A stretch of 64,000 nt of DNA from Sulfitobacter delicatus (GTDB taxonomy: Bacteria; Pseudomonadota; Alphaproteobacteria; Rhodobacterales; Rhodobacteraceae): the NCBI RefSeq assembly GCF_900102535.1, contig NZ_FNBP01000002.1:310001-374000 (forward strand), given 5' to 3'. This document shows, one piece after another, positions 29,493 to 38,389 of the stretch. The notes below the pieces were generated by a model, which did not search any database, was not told the origin of the DNA, and saw nothing but the letters and a program-made list of their open reading frames with translations. Position numbers and translations under genes: made by a program. Positions within the stretch are counted from its first letter, which is position 1, and the number at the start of each line of letters is the position of its first letter.

Positions 29493-31136
29493 ATGGCACG
29501 TTATATCTTTATCACCGGCGGTGTGGTCTCGTCTTTGGGCAAGGGTCTGGCCTCGGCGGCTCTGGGCGCTTTGCTGCAGGCGCGTGGCTTTTCGGTCCGT
29601 CTGCGCAAGCTTGATCCCTATCTGAACGTTGACCCCGGCACGATGTCGCCGTTTGAGCATGGCGAGGTTTTTGTCACCGACGATGGCGCGGAGACCGATC
29701 TGGACCTGGGCCATTACGAGCGTTTCACCGGTGTGGCCGCGCGCAAGACCGACAGTATCAGTTCGGGGCGCGTTTACTCCACCGTTTTGGAAAAAGAGCG
29801 CCGTGGCGATTATCTGGGCAAGACCATTCAGGTCATTCCGCATGTCACCAATGAGATTAAAGACTTCCTTGATATCGGCGGCGATGAAGTCGACTTTATG
29901 CTCTGCGAGATTGGCGGCACCGTGGGCGACATCGAAGGTCTGCCCTTCTTTGAAGCGATCCGCCAGTTCTCTCAGGACAAGCCGCGCGGCCAGTGTATCT
30001 TTATGCACCTGACCCTTCTGCCCTTTGTCAAAGCCAGCGGCGAGTTGAAGACCAAGCCGACGCAGCACTCGGTCAAAGAGTTGCGCTCGATCGGCATCGC
30101 GCCGGACATTCTGGTCTGCCGCTCCGAGGGTCCGATCCCCGCAAAAGAGCGCGAGAAGCTGGCGTTGTTCTGTAACGTGCGCCCCGACTCGGTAATTGCC
30201 GCGCAGGATTTGAAGTCGATCTATGAGGCCCCGCTCGCCTATCACCGCGAAGGGCTCGATCAAGCGGTGCTGGACGCCTTTGAGATCACCCCCGCGCCCA
30301 AGCCGAACCTGACGCGGTGGGAAGATGTGGCGGACCGCATCTACAACCCCGAGGGCGAGGTCAAAGTCGCTATCGTGGGCAAATACACCCAACTTGAGGA
30401 TGCCTATAAATCCATCGCCGAGGCGCTGACCCATGGCGGCATGGCGAACCGGGTGAAGGTGAAGGTCGAGTGGGTCGATGCCGAGATTTTCGACAGTGAA
30501 GACGCCGGGCCGCATCTTGAAGGTTTCCACGCGATCCTCGTCCCCGGTGGCTTTGGCGAGCGGGGGACCGAGGGCAAGATCAAGGCCGCGCAATATGCGC
30601 GCGAGCACAAGGTGCCCTATCTGGGGATTTGCCTTGGCATGCAAATGGCTGTGATCGAGGCGGCGCGAAATGTGGCTGGGCTGAAGACGGCTGGCTCCGA
30701 AGAATTCGACCATGAGGCCGGCAAGAAGCGGTTCGAACCGGTGGTCTATCACCTGAAGGAATGGGTGCAGGGCAACCACAAGGTCGCGCGGAAAGTGGAT
30801 GACGACAAGGGCGGCACCATGCGTCTGGGCGCTTATGACGCGACGCTGGTTGAGGGCTCGCGGGTGGCCGAAGCCTATGGCACCACCACGATTGATGAGC
30901 GGCATCGCCACCGTTATGAGGTTGATATCGCTTACAAAGAACAGCTTGAGAAGGCTGGGCTGAAGTTCTCGGGCATGTCGCCGGATGGGAAGTTGCCGGA
31001 GATCGTGGAATGGGCGGATCATCCTTGGTTTATTGGGGTGCAGTTCCATCCGGAGCTGAAGTCTAAGCCCTTTGAGCCGCACCCATTGTTCAAGGATTTT
31101 GTGCGGGCGGCGAAAGAAGTATCGCGGTTGGTTTGA
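29493..31136 (+). CDS. pyrG: CTP synthase
   Basis: This 547-residue enzyme aminates UTP to CTP using glutamine and ATP. The N-terminal synthetase domain (about 1-267) has [14 protein letters not shown] and the [22 protein letters not shown] region. The class I amidotransferase domain (about 290-540) has the nucleophile in [12 protein letters not shown] and the His/Glu pair in [13 protein letters not shown] chose the ATG at 29493 ([10 protein letters not shown]) by family alignment; the frame is open 14 codons further upstream. A clear terminator follows. Confidence 0.97.
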   Translation: MARYIFITGGVVSSLGKGLASAALGALLQARGFSVRLRKLDPYLNVDPGTMSPFEHGEVFVTDDGAETDLDLGHYERFTGVAARKTDSISSGRVYSTVLEKERRGDYLGKTIQVIPHVTNEIKDFLDIGGDEVDFMLCEIGGTVGDIEGLPFFEAIRQFSQDKPRGQCIFMHLTLLPFVKASGELKTKPTQHSVKELRSIGIAPDILVCRSEGPIPAKEREKLALFCNVRPDSVIAAQDLKSIYEAPLAYHREGLDQAVLDAFEITPAPKPNLTRWEDVADRIYNPEGEVKVAIVGKYTQLEDAYKSIAEALTHGGMANRVKVKVEWVDAEIFDSEDAGPHLEGFHAILVPGGFGERGTEGKIKAAQYAREHKVPYLGICLGMQMAVIEAARNVAGLKTAGSEEFDHEAGKKRFEPVVYHLKEWVQGNHKVARKVDDDKGGTMRLGAYDATLVEGSRVAEAYGTTTIDERHRHRYEVDIAYKEQLEKAGLKFSGMSPDGKLPEIVEWADHPWFIGVQFHPELKSKPFEPHPLFKDFVRAAKEVSRLV

Positions 31137-31141
31137 ATTAG

Positions 31142-31173
31142 AAGGCCCGAGCGTTAAACGCCGGGCCTTTTTC
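31142..31173 (+). terminator. Rho-independent terminator after pyrG
   Basis: The stem AAGGCCCG (31142-31149) pairs with CGGGCCTT (31162-31169) around a 12-base loop and is followed by a T-rich run. It lies six bases after the pyrG stop codon. Confidence 0.88.
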
Positions 31174-31194
31174 TTATCTAGCTCCCACCACACG

Positions 31195-31356
31195 GCCCGG
31201 AATCAAGCCGCAGGCGCCGGGCCATCGCCTGCCCGCCCGGACGGGTAGGCGATTTTGCGGCAGGCGCGCACCTTCGAAAGAGCACAACATGGCTGCACCA
31301 TAAAGTGGCACGAACCACCCATAGCATCGCCGACCCGCGGGCAGGCGCTGGCCCTC
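31195..31356 (+). repeat. 162-bp dispersed intergenic repeat, copy A
   Basis: The copy at 52567-52728 is the reverse complement of this segment. The first 60 bases differ at three positions, a 33-base block (31282-31314) at three, and the last 32 bases at three; the parts between are more diverged, with one-base indels that cancel. Each copy contains near-perfect inverted arms, GGGCCATCGCCTGCCCG at 31219-31235 against CGGGCAGGCGCTGGCCC at 31338-31354 (16 of 17 pair). It fills most of the 273-base gap between pyrG and rlmJ. I see no transposase and no clear target duplication. Confidence 0.85.
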
Positions 31357-31409
31357 ACCGTCCCACTCTTTCGCGTTGCACCCGCCAACCACTCCGCTAC
31401 ACCTAAACC

Positions 31410-32201
31410 ATGCTCAGCTATCAACATATCTACCACGCCGGAAACCTTGCAGACGTGCACAAACACGCGCTTCTGGCCTGGACGCTGTCGTATCTGACCC
31501 GCAAGGACAAACCGCTCACCTATCTGGAAACCCACGCGGGCCGGGCGCTCTATGACCTCTCCGATGCGGCAGCGGAAAAGACCGGCGAGGCGCGCCAGGG
31601 CATCGACAAGGTCGCCAAATGGTTCGCCCCCGATCACCCCTATGCAAAAGTCCTGCAAGACATCCGCGCCACCCACGGCCCCCGCGCCTACCCTGGCTCG
31701 CCGCTGCTGGCGGCCAAACTGCTGCGCCCCGATGACCGCATCCATCTGGCCGAACTGCACCCGCAAGAACACAGCGCGCTTGATCTGGCGATGTCGCCCT
31801 ACCCGGCCAAATGCCACCTTAGCGACGGGTTCGAGATGGCCTTCGCCCTCACCCCGCCGACGCCGCGCCGGGGGATGCTGCTGATCGACCCCAGCTATGA
31901 GATCAAAACCGACTACGAAACCATCCCGCGCCAGATCGCCAAGCTCAGCCGCGCCTGGAACGTCGGGATCATCTGGCTGTGGTATCCGATCCTGACCAAC
32001 CGCGCGCATCTGCCGATGCTGGACGCGCTTACCGCCAATCACCCCGAAGCCCTGCGCCACGAAGTCCGCTTTCCGCCCGCGCGGCCCGGGCATGGCATGG
32101 TCGGCTCGGGCATGTTCGTGATCAATCCCCCCTACGGGCTGGAGACCGAGGCCAAAGCCCTGACCACCCGTTTCGCCACGCTGACCCGACAGGAGAAATA
32201 A
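31410..32201 (+). CDS. rlmJ: 23S rRNA (adenine(2030)-N(6))-methyltransferase
   Basis: This 263-residue SAM-dependent methyltransferase modifies A2030 of 23S rRNA. RlmJ hallmarks are MLSYQHIYHAGNLADVHKH at the N-terminus, YLETHAGRALYDL (SAM-binding loop), YPGSPLLAAKLLRPDDR and LAELHPQE. The catalytic motif is DPSYE, a usual RlmJ variant of DPPY. VGSGMFVINPPYGL is near the end. It is followed after three bases by the DUF1330 gene, so the two are probably co-transcribed. Confidence 0.95.
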   Translation: MLSYQHIYHAGNLADVHKHALLAWTLSYLTRKDKPLTYLETHAGRALYDLSDAAAEKTGEARQGIDKVAKWFAPDHPYAKVLQDIRATHGPRAYPGSPLLAAKLLRPDDRIHLAELHPQEHSALDLAMSPYPAKCHLSDGFEMAFALTPPTPRRGMLLIDPSYEIKTDYETIPRQIAKLSRAWNVGIIWLWYPILTNRAHLPMLDALTANHPEALRHEVRFPPARPGHGMVGSGMFVINPPYGLETEAKALTTRFATLTRQEK

Positions 32202-32204
32202 CAA

Positions 32205-32498
32205 ATGCCAAAAGGCTATTGGATCGCCACAATGGATATCCACGACCTTGAGATTTACGACAAATACCGCGCCGCCAATGCCAAGCCTTTCGCCGATTAC
32301 GGCGCGCGCTTTCTCGTCCGTGGCGGCACCCAGCAGATCCGCGAAGGCCAGATGCGCACCCGGACCGTGGTGCTGGAATTTCCCAGCTACGCCGAAGCCG
32401 TCGCCTGCTACGAAAGCCCCGGCTACCAGCGCGCCAAGGACATCCGGCTGAATGTGGCAGATGGGTCACTGGTGATTGTCGAAGGCTACGATAACTAG
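32205..32498 (+). CDS. DUF1330 domain protein
   Basis: This 97-residue protein is a single ferredoxin-like alpha/beta domain of the DUF1330 (dimeric alpha-beta barrel) family. The motifs MPKGYWIATMDIHDLEIYDKY, FLVRGGTQQIREG, TVVLEFPSYAEAVACYESP and YQRAKDIRLNVADGSLVIVEGYD match the family along its whole length. The function is unknown; relatives are small cytoplasmic proteins sometimes tied to stress. It is coupled closely to rlmJ. Confidence 0.9.
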   Translation: MPKGYWIATMDIHDLEIYDKYRAANAKPFADYGARFLVRGGTQQIREGQMRTRTVVLEFPSYAEAVACYESPGYQRAKDIRLNVADGSLVIVEGYDN

Positions 32499-32582
32499 GC
32501 GCTAACAAGCCTTCGCGGAACCTGAGCGCCCGGGGCGCAGTTTCCCCTTTGGCAACCCCGTCCCCTGAGATAAGTGAGCCCC

Positions 32583-33020
32583 ATGCTGTCCCGACTGTTC
32601 CCCCGCCGCAAGGCGACGCCCAAACCGCTCCCGCAACCCAACGCCCAACTGGCTTTGGGCGCCCTGCTGGTGCGCGTGGCACTGGCCGACCGGAACTACC
32701 GCGCGTCCGAGATCGGGCAGATTGACCGCATTCTTGCGCAAACTTTTGGGCTCAAGCCCATCGAGGCGGCAAAGCTGCGCGCGACCTGCGAAGCCCTGGA
32801 ACGCGACGCCCCCGGCACACCGGAGTTCACCCGCATCCTGCGCGAAGAGGTCAACTATGACGATCGGAAGGCTTTGGGAGAGGCGATGTGGCAAGTGGCG
32901 CTCTCAGATGGCGCGCGCAATGACGATGAGGAAATTCAACTCGTTGCCATCGAAACAGCGCTTGGTCTGTCGGATGAAGACATGGCGAATGCCCGCGCCA
33001 AAGCCTTGAATTCGCTTTAA
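32583..33020 (+). CDS. TerB-like protein (first of tandem pair)
   Basis: This protein of about 145 residues has an all-helical TerB-type fold: LALGALLVRVALADRNYRASEIGQIDRIL carries the acidic-rich first motif, and MWQVALSDGARNDDEEIQLVAIETALGLSD the second. TerB-like domains bind metal ions or partners and are named from tellurite resistance. No ter operon is present here, so a housekeeping sensor role is as likely. I preferred the ATG at 32583 to a GTG at 32574. It is paralogous to the next gene. Confidence 0.78.
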   Translation: MLSRLFPRRKATPKPLPQPNAQLALGALLVRVALADRNYRASEIGQIDRILAQTFGLKPIEAAKLRATCEALERDAPGTPEFTRILREEVNYDDRKALGEAMWQVALSDGARNDDEEIQLVAIETALGLSDEDMANARAKALNSL

Positions 33021-33087
33021 TCTGCTCACGCCGCGCCCGCACCTCTGCGGGTTGGCCTTTGCCCCGCCACGGACTATATCGCAGAAC

Positions 33088-33528
33088 ATGTTTGGTGATT
33101 TCCTCAAGCGGCTGACCCAGCCCGAGCCCGCCCCGATGGCCGACAACGATGCCCGCCTCGCGCTGACCGCGCTTTTGGTGCGCATCGCCCGGTCTGACAA
33201 TGACTACGCCATGAGCGAGCGTCGGCTGATCGATAAGATCGCCGCACAACGTTATGGATTGAGCGAGGCAGAGGCCACCGCACTCCGCGAAGAAGGCGAA
33301 GAGCTGGAAGCGCAGGCTCCCGATACGGTTCGCTTTACCCGCGCGATCAAGGATGCGGTTCCCTATGAGCACCGCCTCGGCGTGATTGAAACGCTCTGGC
33401 AAGTGGTTCTGGCCGATGGCAGCCGCTCGGATGAGGAAGACGCCCTCCTCCGCTTGGTGTCGAACCTGTTGGGGGTAACGGATACGGACAGCGCCATGGC
33501 CCGCCAGAGGGTTGCTGGGAACGGTTGA
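33088..33528 (+). CDS. TerB-like protein (second of tandem pair)
   Basis: This 146-residue protein follows the same pattern as its upstream neighbour: ARLALTALLVRIARSDNDYAMSERRLIDKI, then LWQVVLADGSRSDEEDALLRLVSNLLGV. A short linker and a basic start (MFGDFLKRLTQ) precede the domain. I chose the ATG at 33088 because the core then sits as in the paralogue; the frame is open to 33052. The two genes look like an old local duplication, clearly diverged. Function unknown. Confidence 0.78.
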   Translation: MFGDFLKRLTQPEPAPMADNDARLALTALLVRIARSDNDYAMSERRLIDKIAAQRYGLSEAEATALREEGEELEAQAPDTVRFTRAIKDAVPYEHRLGVIETLWQVVLADGSRSDEEDALLRLVSNLLGVTDTDSAMARQRVAGNG

Positions 33529-33634
33529 CCACGGGTCAACCATTTCCCCTCTCCACACAACGGAAACCACGTTGCAATCATCGGAGATTTGTCGCTTTAT
33601 AGCGCACTGAAACGACAGATTGGCGACCGCTTCC

Positions 33635-34411
33635 GTGACAACAGATACTCCGGTTATTCAGATCAAGAACCTGCACAAAGCCTATGGCGCTCTGGAGGTT
33701 CTCAAAGGGGTCGACCTCACCGCGCCGCGCGGCCATGTGATCTCGCTGATCGGGTCGTCCGGCTCTGGCAAATCCACGCTGCTGCGTTGCTGCAACTTGC
33801 TAGAAGACAGCCAGCAGGGCGAGGTGATCTTTAAGGGTGAGCCGGTGCGCTGGAAGGGCGATGGCCACTACCGTTGCCCCGCAGATGCCAAACAGGTGCT
33901 GCGCATCCGCACGAATCTGTCGATGGTGTTCCAACAGTTCAATCTCTGGGCGCATATGTCGATCCTCCAAAACGTCATGGAAGCCCCGCTGACCGTGCTG
34001 GGCCGCGACCGTGCCGAGGTCGAAACCGCCGCGCGCGGCTATCTTGAAAAGGTCGGCATTGGCGACAAATGTGACGCCTACCCCGCCCAGCTTTCCGGTG
34101 GCCAGCAACAGCGCGCTGCGATTGCCCGCGCGCTTTGCATGGAGCCTGAGGCGCTGCTCTTTGATGAGCCGACCAGCGCGCTTGACCCCGAGTTGGAGCA
34201 GGAAGTCGTCAAAGTTATCAAAGACCTCGCCGCAGAGGGACGCACGATGGTCATCGTGACCCATGACATGAAACTGGCCGCCGACGTCAGCGACCATGTC
34301 GTGTTCCTGCACAAAGGTCTGATCGAAGAACAAGGGACGCCCGAAGAACTCTTCGGCGCGCCCAAATCGGAACGTCTGCGTGGGTTCCTATCGGCAACCC
34401 AGCCTGCGTAA
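33635..34411 (+). CDS. Polar amino-acid type ABC transporter ATP-binding protein
   Basis: This protein of about 258 residues is the HisP/GlnQ-type ATPase of the import complex encoded here. Walker A is GSSGSGKST, the signature LSGGQQQRAAIARAL and Walker B ALLFDEPTSALD, with the switch His in VIVTHDM. As in HisP there is an insert with basic residues before the Q-loop (LSMVFQQFNLW). The start is uncertain: GTG 33635 (MTTDTPVIQIKNLHKAYG) fits the family, while TTG 33620 adds five residues; neither has a strong ribosome site. It heads a four-gene transport operon. Confidence 0.93.
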   Translation: MTTDTPVIQIKNLHKAYGALEVLKGVDLTAPRGHVISLIGSSGSGKSTLLRCCNLLEDSQQGEVIFKGEPVRWKGDGHYRCPADAKQVLRIRTNLSMVFQQFNLWAHMSILQNVMEAPLTVLGRDRAEVETAARGYLEKVGIGDKCDAYPAQLSGGQQQRAAIARALCMEPEALLFDEPTSALDPELEQEVVKVIKDLAAEGRTMVIVTHDMKLAADVSDHVVFLHKGLIEEQGTPEELFGAPKSERLRGFLSATQPA

Positions 34412-34435
34412 ATAAAAACCAAAGGGAGCAACCAA

Positions 34436-35173
34436 ATGAAAAAAATCCTACTGGCGACAGCCGCACTCAGCCTCACGGCCGGCATGGCTCTGGCCGAAAG
34501 CCATGGCAAGACCATCCGCATGGGCACCGAGGGCGCCTACCCCCCCTATAACTTCATTAACGACGCCGGCGAAGTTGACGGGTTTGAGCGCGAACTGGGC
34601 GACGAGCTGTGCAAACGCGCCGAGCTGACCTGCGAATGGGTCAAGAACGACTGGGACAGCATCATCCCCAACCTCGTGTCGGGCAACTATGACACCATCA
34701 TGGCCGGCATGAGCATCACCGATGAGCGTAAGGAGGTCATCGCCTTCACTCAGAACTACTATCCGCCGACCGCCTCCGCCTATGTTGCGGCGTCGGAAGA
34801 AGCTGATCTGGAAGGCGGCGTTGTTGCTGGCCAGACCGCGACCATTCAGGCCGGTTATGTGGCCGAAAGCGGTGCCACGCTGATCGAATTCGCGACACCT
34901 GAAGAGACCGTTGCCGCAGTGCGCAATGGCGAAGCGGATGCGGTCTTTGCTGACAAAGACTACCTCGTGCCAATCGTCGAGGAATCCGGCGGTGAGCTGA
35001 TGTTTGTCGGTGAAGATGTGCCGCTCGGCGGGGGTATCGGCATGGGTCTGCGCCAGTCCGACACCGAACTGCGCGACACTTTTGACGCTGTCATCACCGA
35101 GATGAAAGAAGACGGCTCGCTGAACACCATGCTGAAAAAGTGGTTCGGCGACGACACCACCACCTACGAGTGA
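34436..35173 (+). CDS. Periplasmic amino-acid/amine-binding protein of ABC transporter
   Basis: This 245-residue protein has a signal peptide (MKKILLATAALSLTAGMALAES, cleaved about residue 21) followed by a family 3 solute-binding fold. Recognised motifs are GTEGAYPPYNFIN, GFERELGDELCKR, DSIIPNLVSGNYDTIMAGMSIT and the late LNTMLKKWFGDD. A good site AAGGGAG precedes the ATG. It delivers ligand to the two permeases downstream. The adjacent glutamylation genes suggest an amine, opine or basic amino acid; this is inference. Confidence 0.94.
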   Translation: MKKILLATAALSLTAGMALAESHGKTIRMGTEGAYPPYNFINDAGEVDGFERELGDELCKRAELTCEWVKNDWDSIIPNLVSGNYDTIMAGMSITDERKEVIAFTQNYYPPTASAYVAASEEADLEGGVVAGQTATIQAGYVAESGATLIEFATPEETVAAVRNGEADAVFADKDYLVPIVEESGGELMFVGEDVPLGGGIGMGLRQSDTELRDTFDAVITEMKEDGSLNTMLKKWFGDDTTTYE

Positions 35174-35254
35174 TCTAACCTCAGGCGCGCCCCAATCCGG
35201 CGCGCCTGACTTTCCCTGCGCGGGCCCCGCGCGCGGCTTAGCCCATGGGGGCAT

Positions 35255-36139
35255 ATGTTCTCTTTCTGCACTGACCCATCGATCCTGGACGACTGGTTCT
35301 GGACCGCCTGTTACCTGACAACCGGCGTCCATATGTCGTTCTACATGTCCTTTCTCAAGGTCTTGCTGCTGCTCGCCGTGACGGCCCCTGTGGCGCTGGC
35401 CTTTGGCTTTGGCGGGGCGATGCTGGCGCGGGCGCGTTTTGCGCCGCTGAGCTGGGTCGGCAAGGGTTATATCGCGCTGGTGCGTGGTGTGCCCGATATC
35501 GCTTTTTTCCTGTTTTTCGTCATCGCGTTGGACCAAGGCATCGAATACCTGCGCCACAAGGTGCTCTGCGCGGATTGGGACATGCCGATCCGCCAGGGCA
35601 GCGACTTTGTGGTCTGCCAAGCCGCCAAAATGCCCTTGGGCAATGCCGCGCAATGGGTGCATGAGACCTACGGTTTCGCCCTTGCCGTCTTCACCTTTGC
35701 CCTCGTCTTCGGCGCCTTTGCCGCCAATGTCCTCTTTGGCGCCATGCGCGCCGTGCCGCGCCCGCAGCTTGAAACGGCCGAGGCCTACGGCATGTCGCAC
35801 CGCCAGACCTTTTGGCGGGTGCTGGTGCCGCAGATGTGGGTCTATGCCCTGCCCGGCCTGAGCAACCTGTGGATGGTGCTGATCAAGGCCACGCCGCTGT
35901 TGTTTTTGTTGGGCGTCGAAGACATCGTCTATTGGGCGCGTGAATTGGGCGGCACCAAGACCCCGCGCTTTACCGACTATCCGCATCCCGACTACCGCAT
36001 GTGGTATTTCTTGGCGCTGCTGGTCTTCTACCTCCTCTTCACCCGCATCTCCGAAGTGGCGCTGGACCGCTTGATGAAACGACTGACACGCGGCCAAGCC
36101 ACCACCGGCGGCGAAGCCCAGCGGAGGGCCGGCGCATGA
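35255..36139 (+). CDS. Amino-acid ABC transporter permease 1
   Basis: This 294-residue inner-membrane permease of the HisM/ArtQ group has about five to six helices. The ATPase-coupling EAA loop reads AEAYGMSHRQTFWRVLVPQ. FLLGVEDIVYWARELGG follows in the usual place. An insert of about 40 residues between helices (VLCADWDMPIRQGSDFVVCQ) is longer than in typical family members and contains two cysteines. Its stop overlaps the start of the second permease (ATGA). Confidence 0.92.
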   Translation: MFSFCTDPSILDDWFWTACYLTTGVHMSFYMSFLKVLLLLAVTAPVALAFGFGGAMLARARFAPLSWVGKGYIALVRGVPDIAFFLFFVIALDQGIEYLRHKVLCADWDMPIRQGSDFVVCQAAKMPLGNAAQWVHETYGFALAVFTFALVFGAFAANVLFGAMRAVPRPQLETAEAYGMSHRQTFWRVLVPQMWVYALPGLSNLWMVLIKATPLLFLLGVEDIVYWARELGGTKTPRFTDYPHPDYRMWYFLALLVFYLLFTRISEVALDRLMKRLTRGQATTGGEAQRRAGA

Positions 36140-36942
36140 GCTGTCTTCAGACCATTCAGGACTACGGGCTGCGCTCGCTGGGCTATGGCGAAAGGCTGCT
36201 CCCGCGCGAAGGGTTCACGCTCTGCGAGCAGTTCACGCTGATCGGCTCGGGCCTGCTGTGGAACATCTACTTTGGCGTCATCGCGCTGCTGGTGGGGTTC
36301 TTCTTTGCCACCGCACTGGGCGTCGGCAAAGCCAGTGCGAACCCGTGGTTCCGCAAACCGGCAGAGTGGTTCATCTTCATCTTCCGCGGCTCGCCGCTCT
36401 TTATCCAGTTCTTCTTTGGCTACTTCCTGTTCCTGTCGCTGAAGTCCGAATACGCCTTCTTTGCCCCCTTTACCGCGGCATGGCTCGGCGCGCTCATCGT
36501 GCTCTTTCTCAACACTGCCGCATATTCGGGCGAAATCTTTTACGGCGCGTTGCAGTCAATCCCCAAGGGCGATGTCGAGGCGGCGGACGCCTACGGTCTC
36601 TCGGGCTGGTCGCGCTTTCGCCGGGTGATCTGGCCGACCTCGTTGCGGCTTGCATGGCCCGCCTACACCAACGAGGCGATCTTCCTGTTTCACGCCACGA
36701 CACTGGTGTTTTTCAGCGGTTTCCCGGCCTGGCAGCAACGCGGCGACGCGCTCTATTACGCCAGCTATTTTGCTGACAAAACCTTCAACCCCTTCGTGCC
36801 TTACCCGATCCTTGCGGGCTATTTCATTCTGCTGACGCTCTGCATCATTGGGGTTTTCGGTTTGATCAATTCCCGGCTCAACCGCCACCTACCGCAGGCA
36901 CAACGCCGTAAAATTCGCTTGCGTCCTAATCTGATCCGGTAG
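36136..36942 (+). CDS. Amino-acid ABC transporter permease 2
   Basis: This 268-residue permease should form a heterodimer with the preceding one. Its EAA loop is ADAYGLSGWSRFRRVIWPTSLR, and FIFIFRGSPLFIQFFFGYF is the conserved first membrane core. I chose the ATG at 36136, overlapping the upstream stop, because the 45 upstream codons of open frame duplicate the other gene in a different frame. A gap of 101 bases separates it from the first glutamine-synthetase-like gene. Confidence 0.92.
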   Translation: MSCLQTIQDYGLRSLGYGERLLPREGFTLCEQFTLIGSGLLWNIYFGVIALLVGFFFATALGVGKASANPWFRKPAEWFIFIFRGSPLFIQFFFGYFLFLSLKSEYAFFAPFTAAWLGALIVLFLNTAAYSGEIFYGALQSIPKGDVEAADAYGLSGWSRFRRVIWPTSLRLAWPAYTNEAIFLFHATTLVFFSGFPAWQQRGDALYYASYFADKTFNPFVPYPILAGYFILLTLCIIGVFGLINSRLNRHLPQAQRRKIRLRPNLIR

Positions 36943-37043
36943 TACCAAGTATTTGATCAAATTATCCGGCGCGTGGGCGTCGACCGCTATTGCCCCTATG
37001 GCAGATGGCCCCAAGACATGCCCACCGCCCTTGCAGGTGACGT

Positions 37044-38378
37044 ATGAACAATTGGCTACGCAAACATCCCCAAGTCCGCACCATTCGCGTGGCGGCGGCT
37101 GACCTGAACGGACAGGCCCGCGGCAAGCGCATTCCCGTGCGTTTCGCCGACAAGGTGACCCAAGAAGGCACCCGCTTCCCGATCTCGGTGCTGAACCTCG
37201 ACATTTGGGGCGAGGATATCGACGACAGCCCGCTGGTGTTCGAGAGCGGCGATGCGGACGGGGTGCTGAAACCCACCGAACGGGGCTTTATGCCGATGCC
37301 CTGGCTCGACGCGCCCTCGGCCCTGCTGCCCATTTGGATGTTCCGCGAAGACGGCCGCCCCTACCCCGGCGACCCGCGCCATGCCCTGCGCGCCGTACTC
37401 GACCGCTATAAAGCGCGCGGACTGACGCCGGTTTGCGCGGTGGAGTTGGAATTCTTCCTGATCGACGATTCGGGCCGCAACCTTCAGGTGCCGATCTCGC
37501 CCCGCTCCAACAAACGCCGCAAAGCGGCTGAGACCATGTCGATCCGGGCGTTGGACCAGTTCGACCTCTTCTTCACCGATCTCTATGACGCCTGCGAAGA
37601 GATGGACATTCCCGCCGACACCGCGATTTCCGAGGCGGGTCTGGGACAGTTCGAGATCAACCTGATGCATTGCGACGACGCCCTGCGCGCCGCTGACGAT
37701 GCGTGGCTCTTCAAGATGCTGGTCAAAGGCCTCGCCCGCCGCCACGGCTTTGCCGCGAGCTTCATGGCAAAGCCTTACGAGGATTACTCCGGCTCCGGCC
37801 TGCACACGCATTTCTCGGTGCTGGATGAGAACGGCGACAACGTCTTTGACGACGGCGGCCCGCGCGGCACCGACATGATGCGCCATGCGGTGGCGGGCTG
37901 TATGTCCGCGATGGAGGGCTCGGCGCTGGTCTTCTGCCCCCATGCCAATAGTTTTGACCGGATGGTGCCCGGCGCCCATGCCCCCACCGGCGTCTGCTGG
38001 GCCTATGAAAACCGCACCGCCGCGATCCGCATCCCCTCGGGCAGCCACAAGGCGCGGCGGATTGAGCACCGGGTCTCGGGCGGCGATGTGAACCCCTATT
38101 TGATGCTGGCCGCTGTTCTAGGCGCTGCGATTAACGGCATCGAAGACGGGCTGGAGCCGCCAGAGCCGATCACCGGCAACGCCTATGCCGCCGACCTGCC
38201 GCAGATGCCCAGCGACTGGAAAACCGCGATTGATCTGTTTGAGGCCTGCCCCCATGTCGCGCGTATCTTTGCGCCGGAAATGGTGCGCAACTTCGTGCTG
38301 ACCAAACGGCAAGAACTGCATTACATGCAGGAACTGACCCCGCAGGAACAGGTCGAGATCTATCTCGACACCGTGTAA
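37044..38378 (+). CDS. Glutamine-synthetase family ligase (gamma-glutamylamine synthetase-like), copy 1
   Basis: This 444-residue protein has the glutamine synthetase fold of the PuuA/GlnA3 type: IRVAAADLNGQARGKRIP in the N-terminal domain, then the catalytic VELEFFLID, EAGLGQFEINLMH, FMAKPYEDYSGSGLHTHFSV and the Arg-rich IRIPSGSHKARRIEHRV. Metal-binding Glu and His residues are retained, so it should be active. In this subfamily the acceptor is an amine rather than ammonia (for example putrescine). I cannot tell the real substrate. It lies in one run with an amidotransferase, a second ligase and a PuuB-like oxidase. Confidence 0.9.
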   Translation: MNNWLRKHPQVRTIRVAAADLNGQARGKRIPVRFADKVTQEGTRFPISVLNLDIWGEDIDDSPLVFESGDADGVLKPTERGFMPMPWLDAPSALLPIWMFREDGRPYPGDPRHALRAVLDRYKARGLTPVCAVELEFFLIDDSGRNLQVPISPRSNKRRKAAETMSIRALDQFDLFFTDLYDACEEMDIPADTAISEAGLGQFEINLMHCDDALRAADDAWLFKMLVKGLARRHGFAASFMAKPYEDYSGSGLHTHFSVLDENGDNVFDDGGPRGTDMMRHAVAGCMSAMEGSALVFCPHANSFDRMVPGAHAPTGVCWAYENRTAAIRIPSGSHKARRIEHRVSGGDVNPYLMLAAVLGAAINGIEDGLEPPEPITGNAYAADLPQMPSDWKTAIDLFEACPHVARIFAPEMVRNFVLTKRQELHYMQELTPQEQVEIYLDTV

Positions 38379-38389
38379 CAGGTGACCCC

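Noticed and set aside
29466..31193. Long open frame antisense to pyrG (575 codons)
   Set aside because: It lies wholly opposite a certain housekeeping gene; its translation shows no domain and mirrors third-position GC bias.
34448..36097. Long open frame antisense to the ABC binding protein and permease (549 codons)
   Set aside because: Low-complexity His/Gln/Gly-rich translation, no ribosome site, opposite strongly supported genes.
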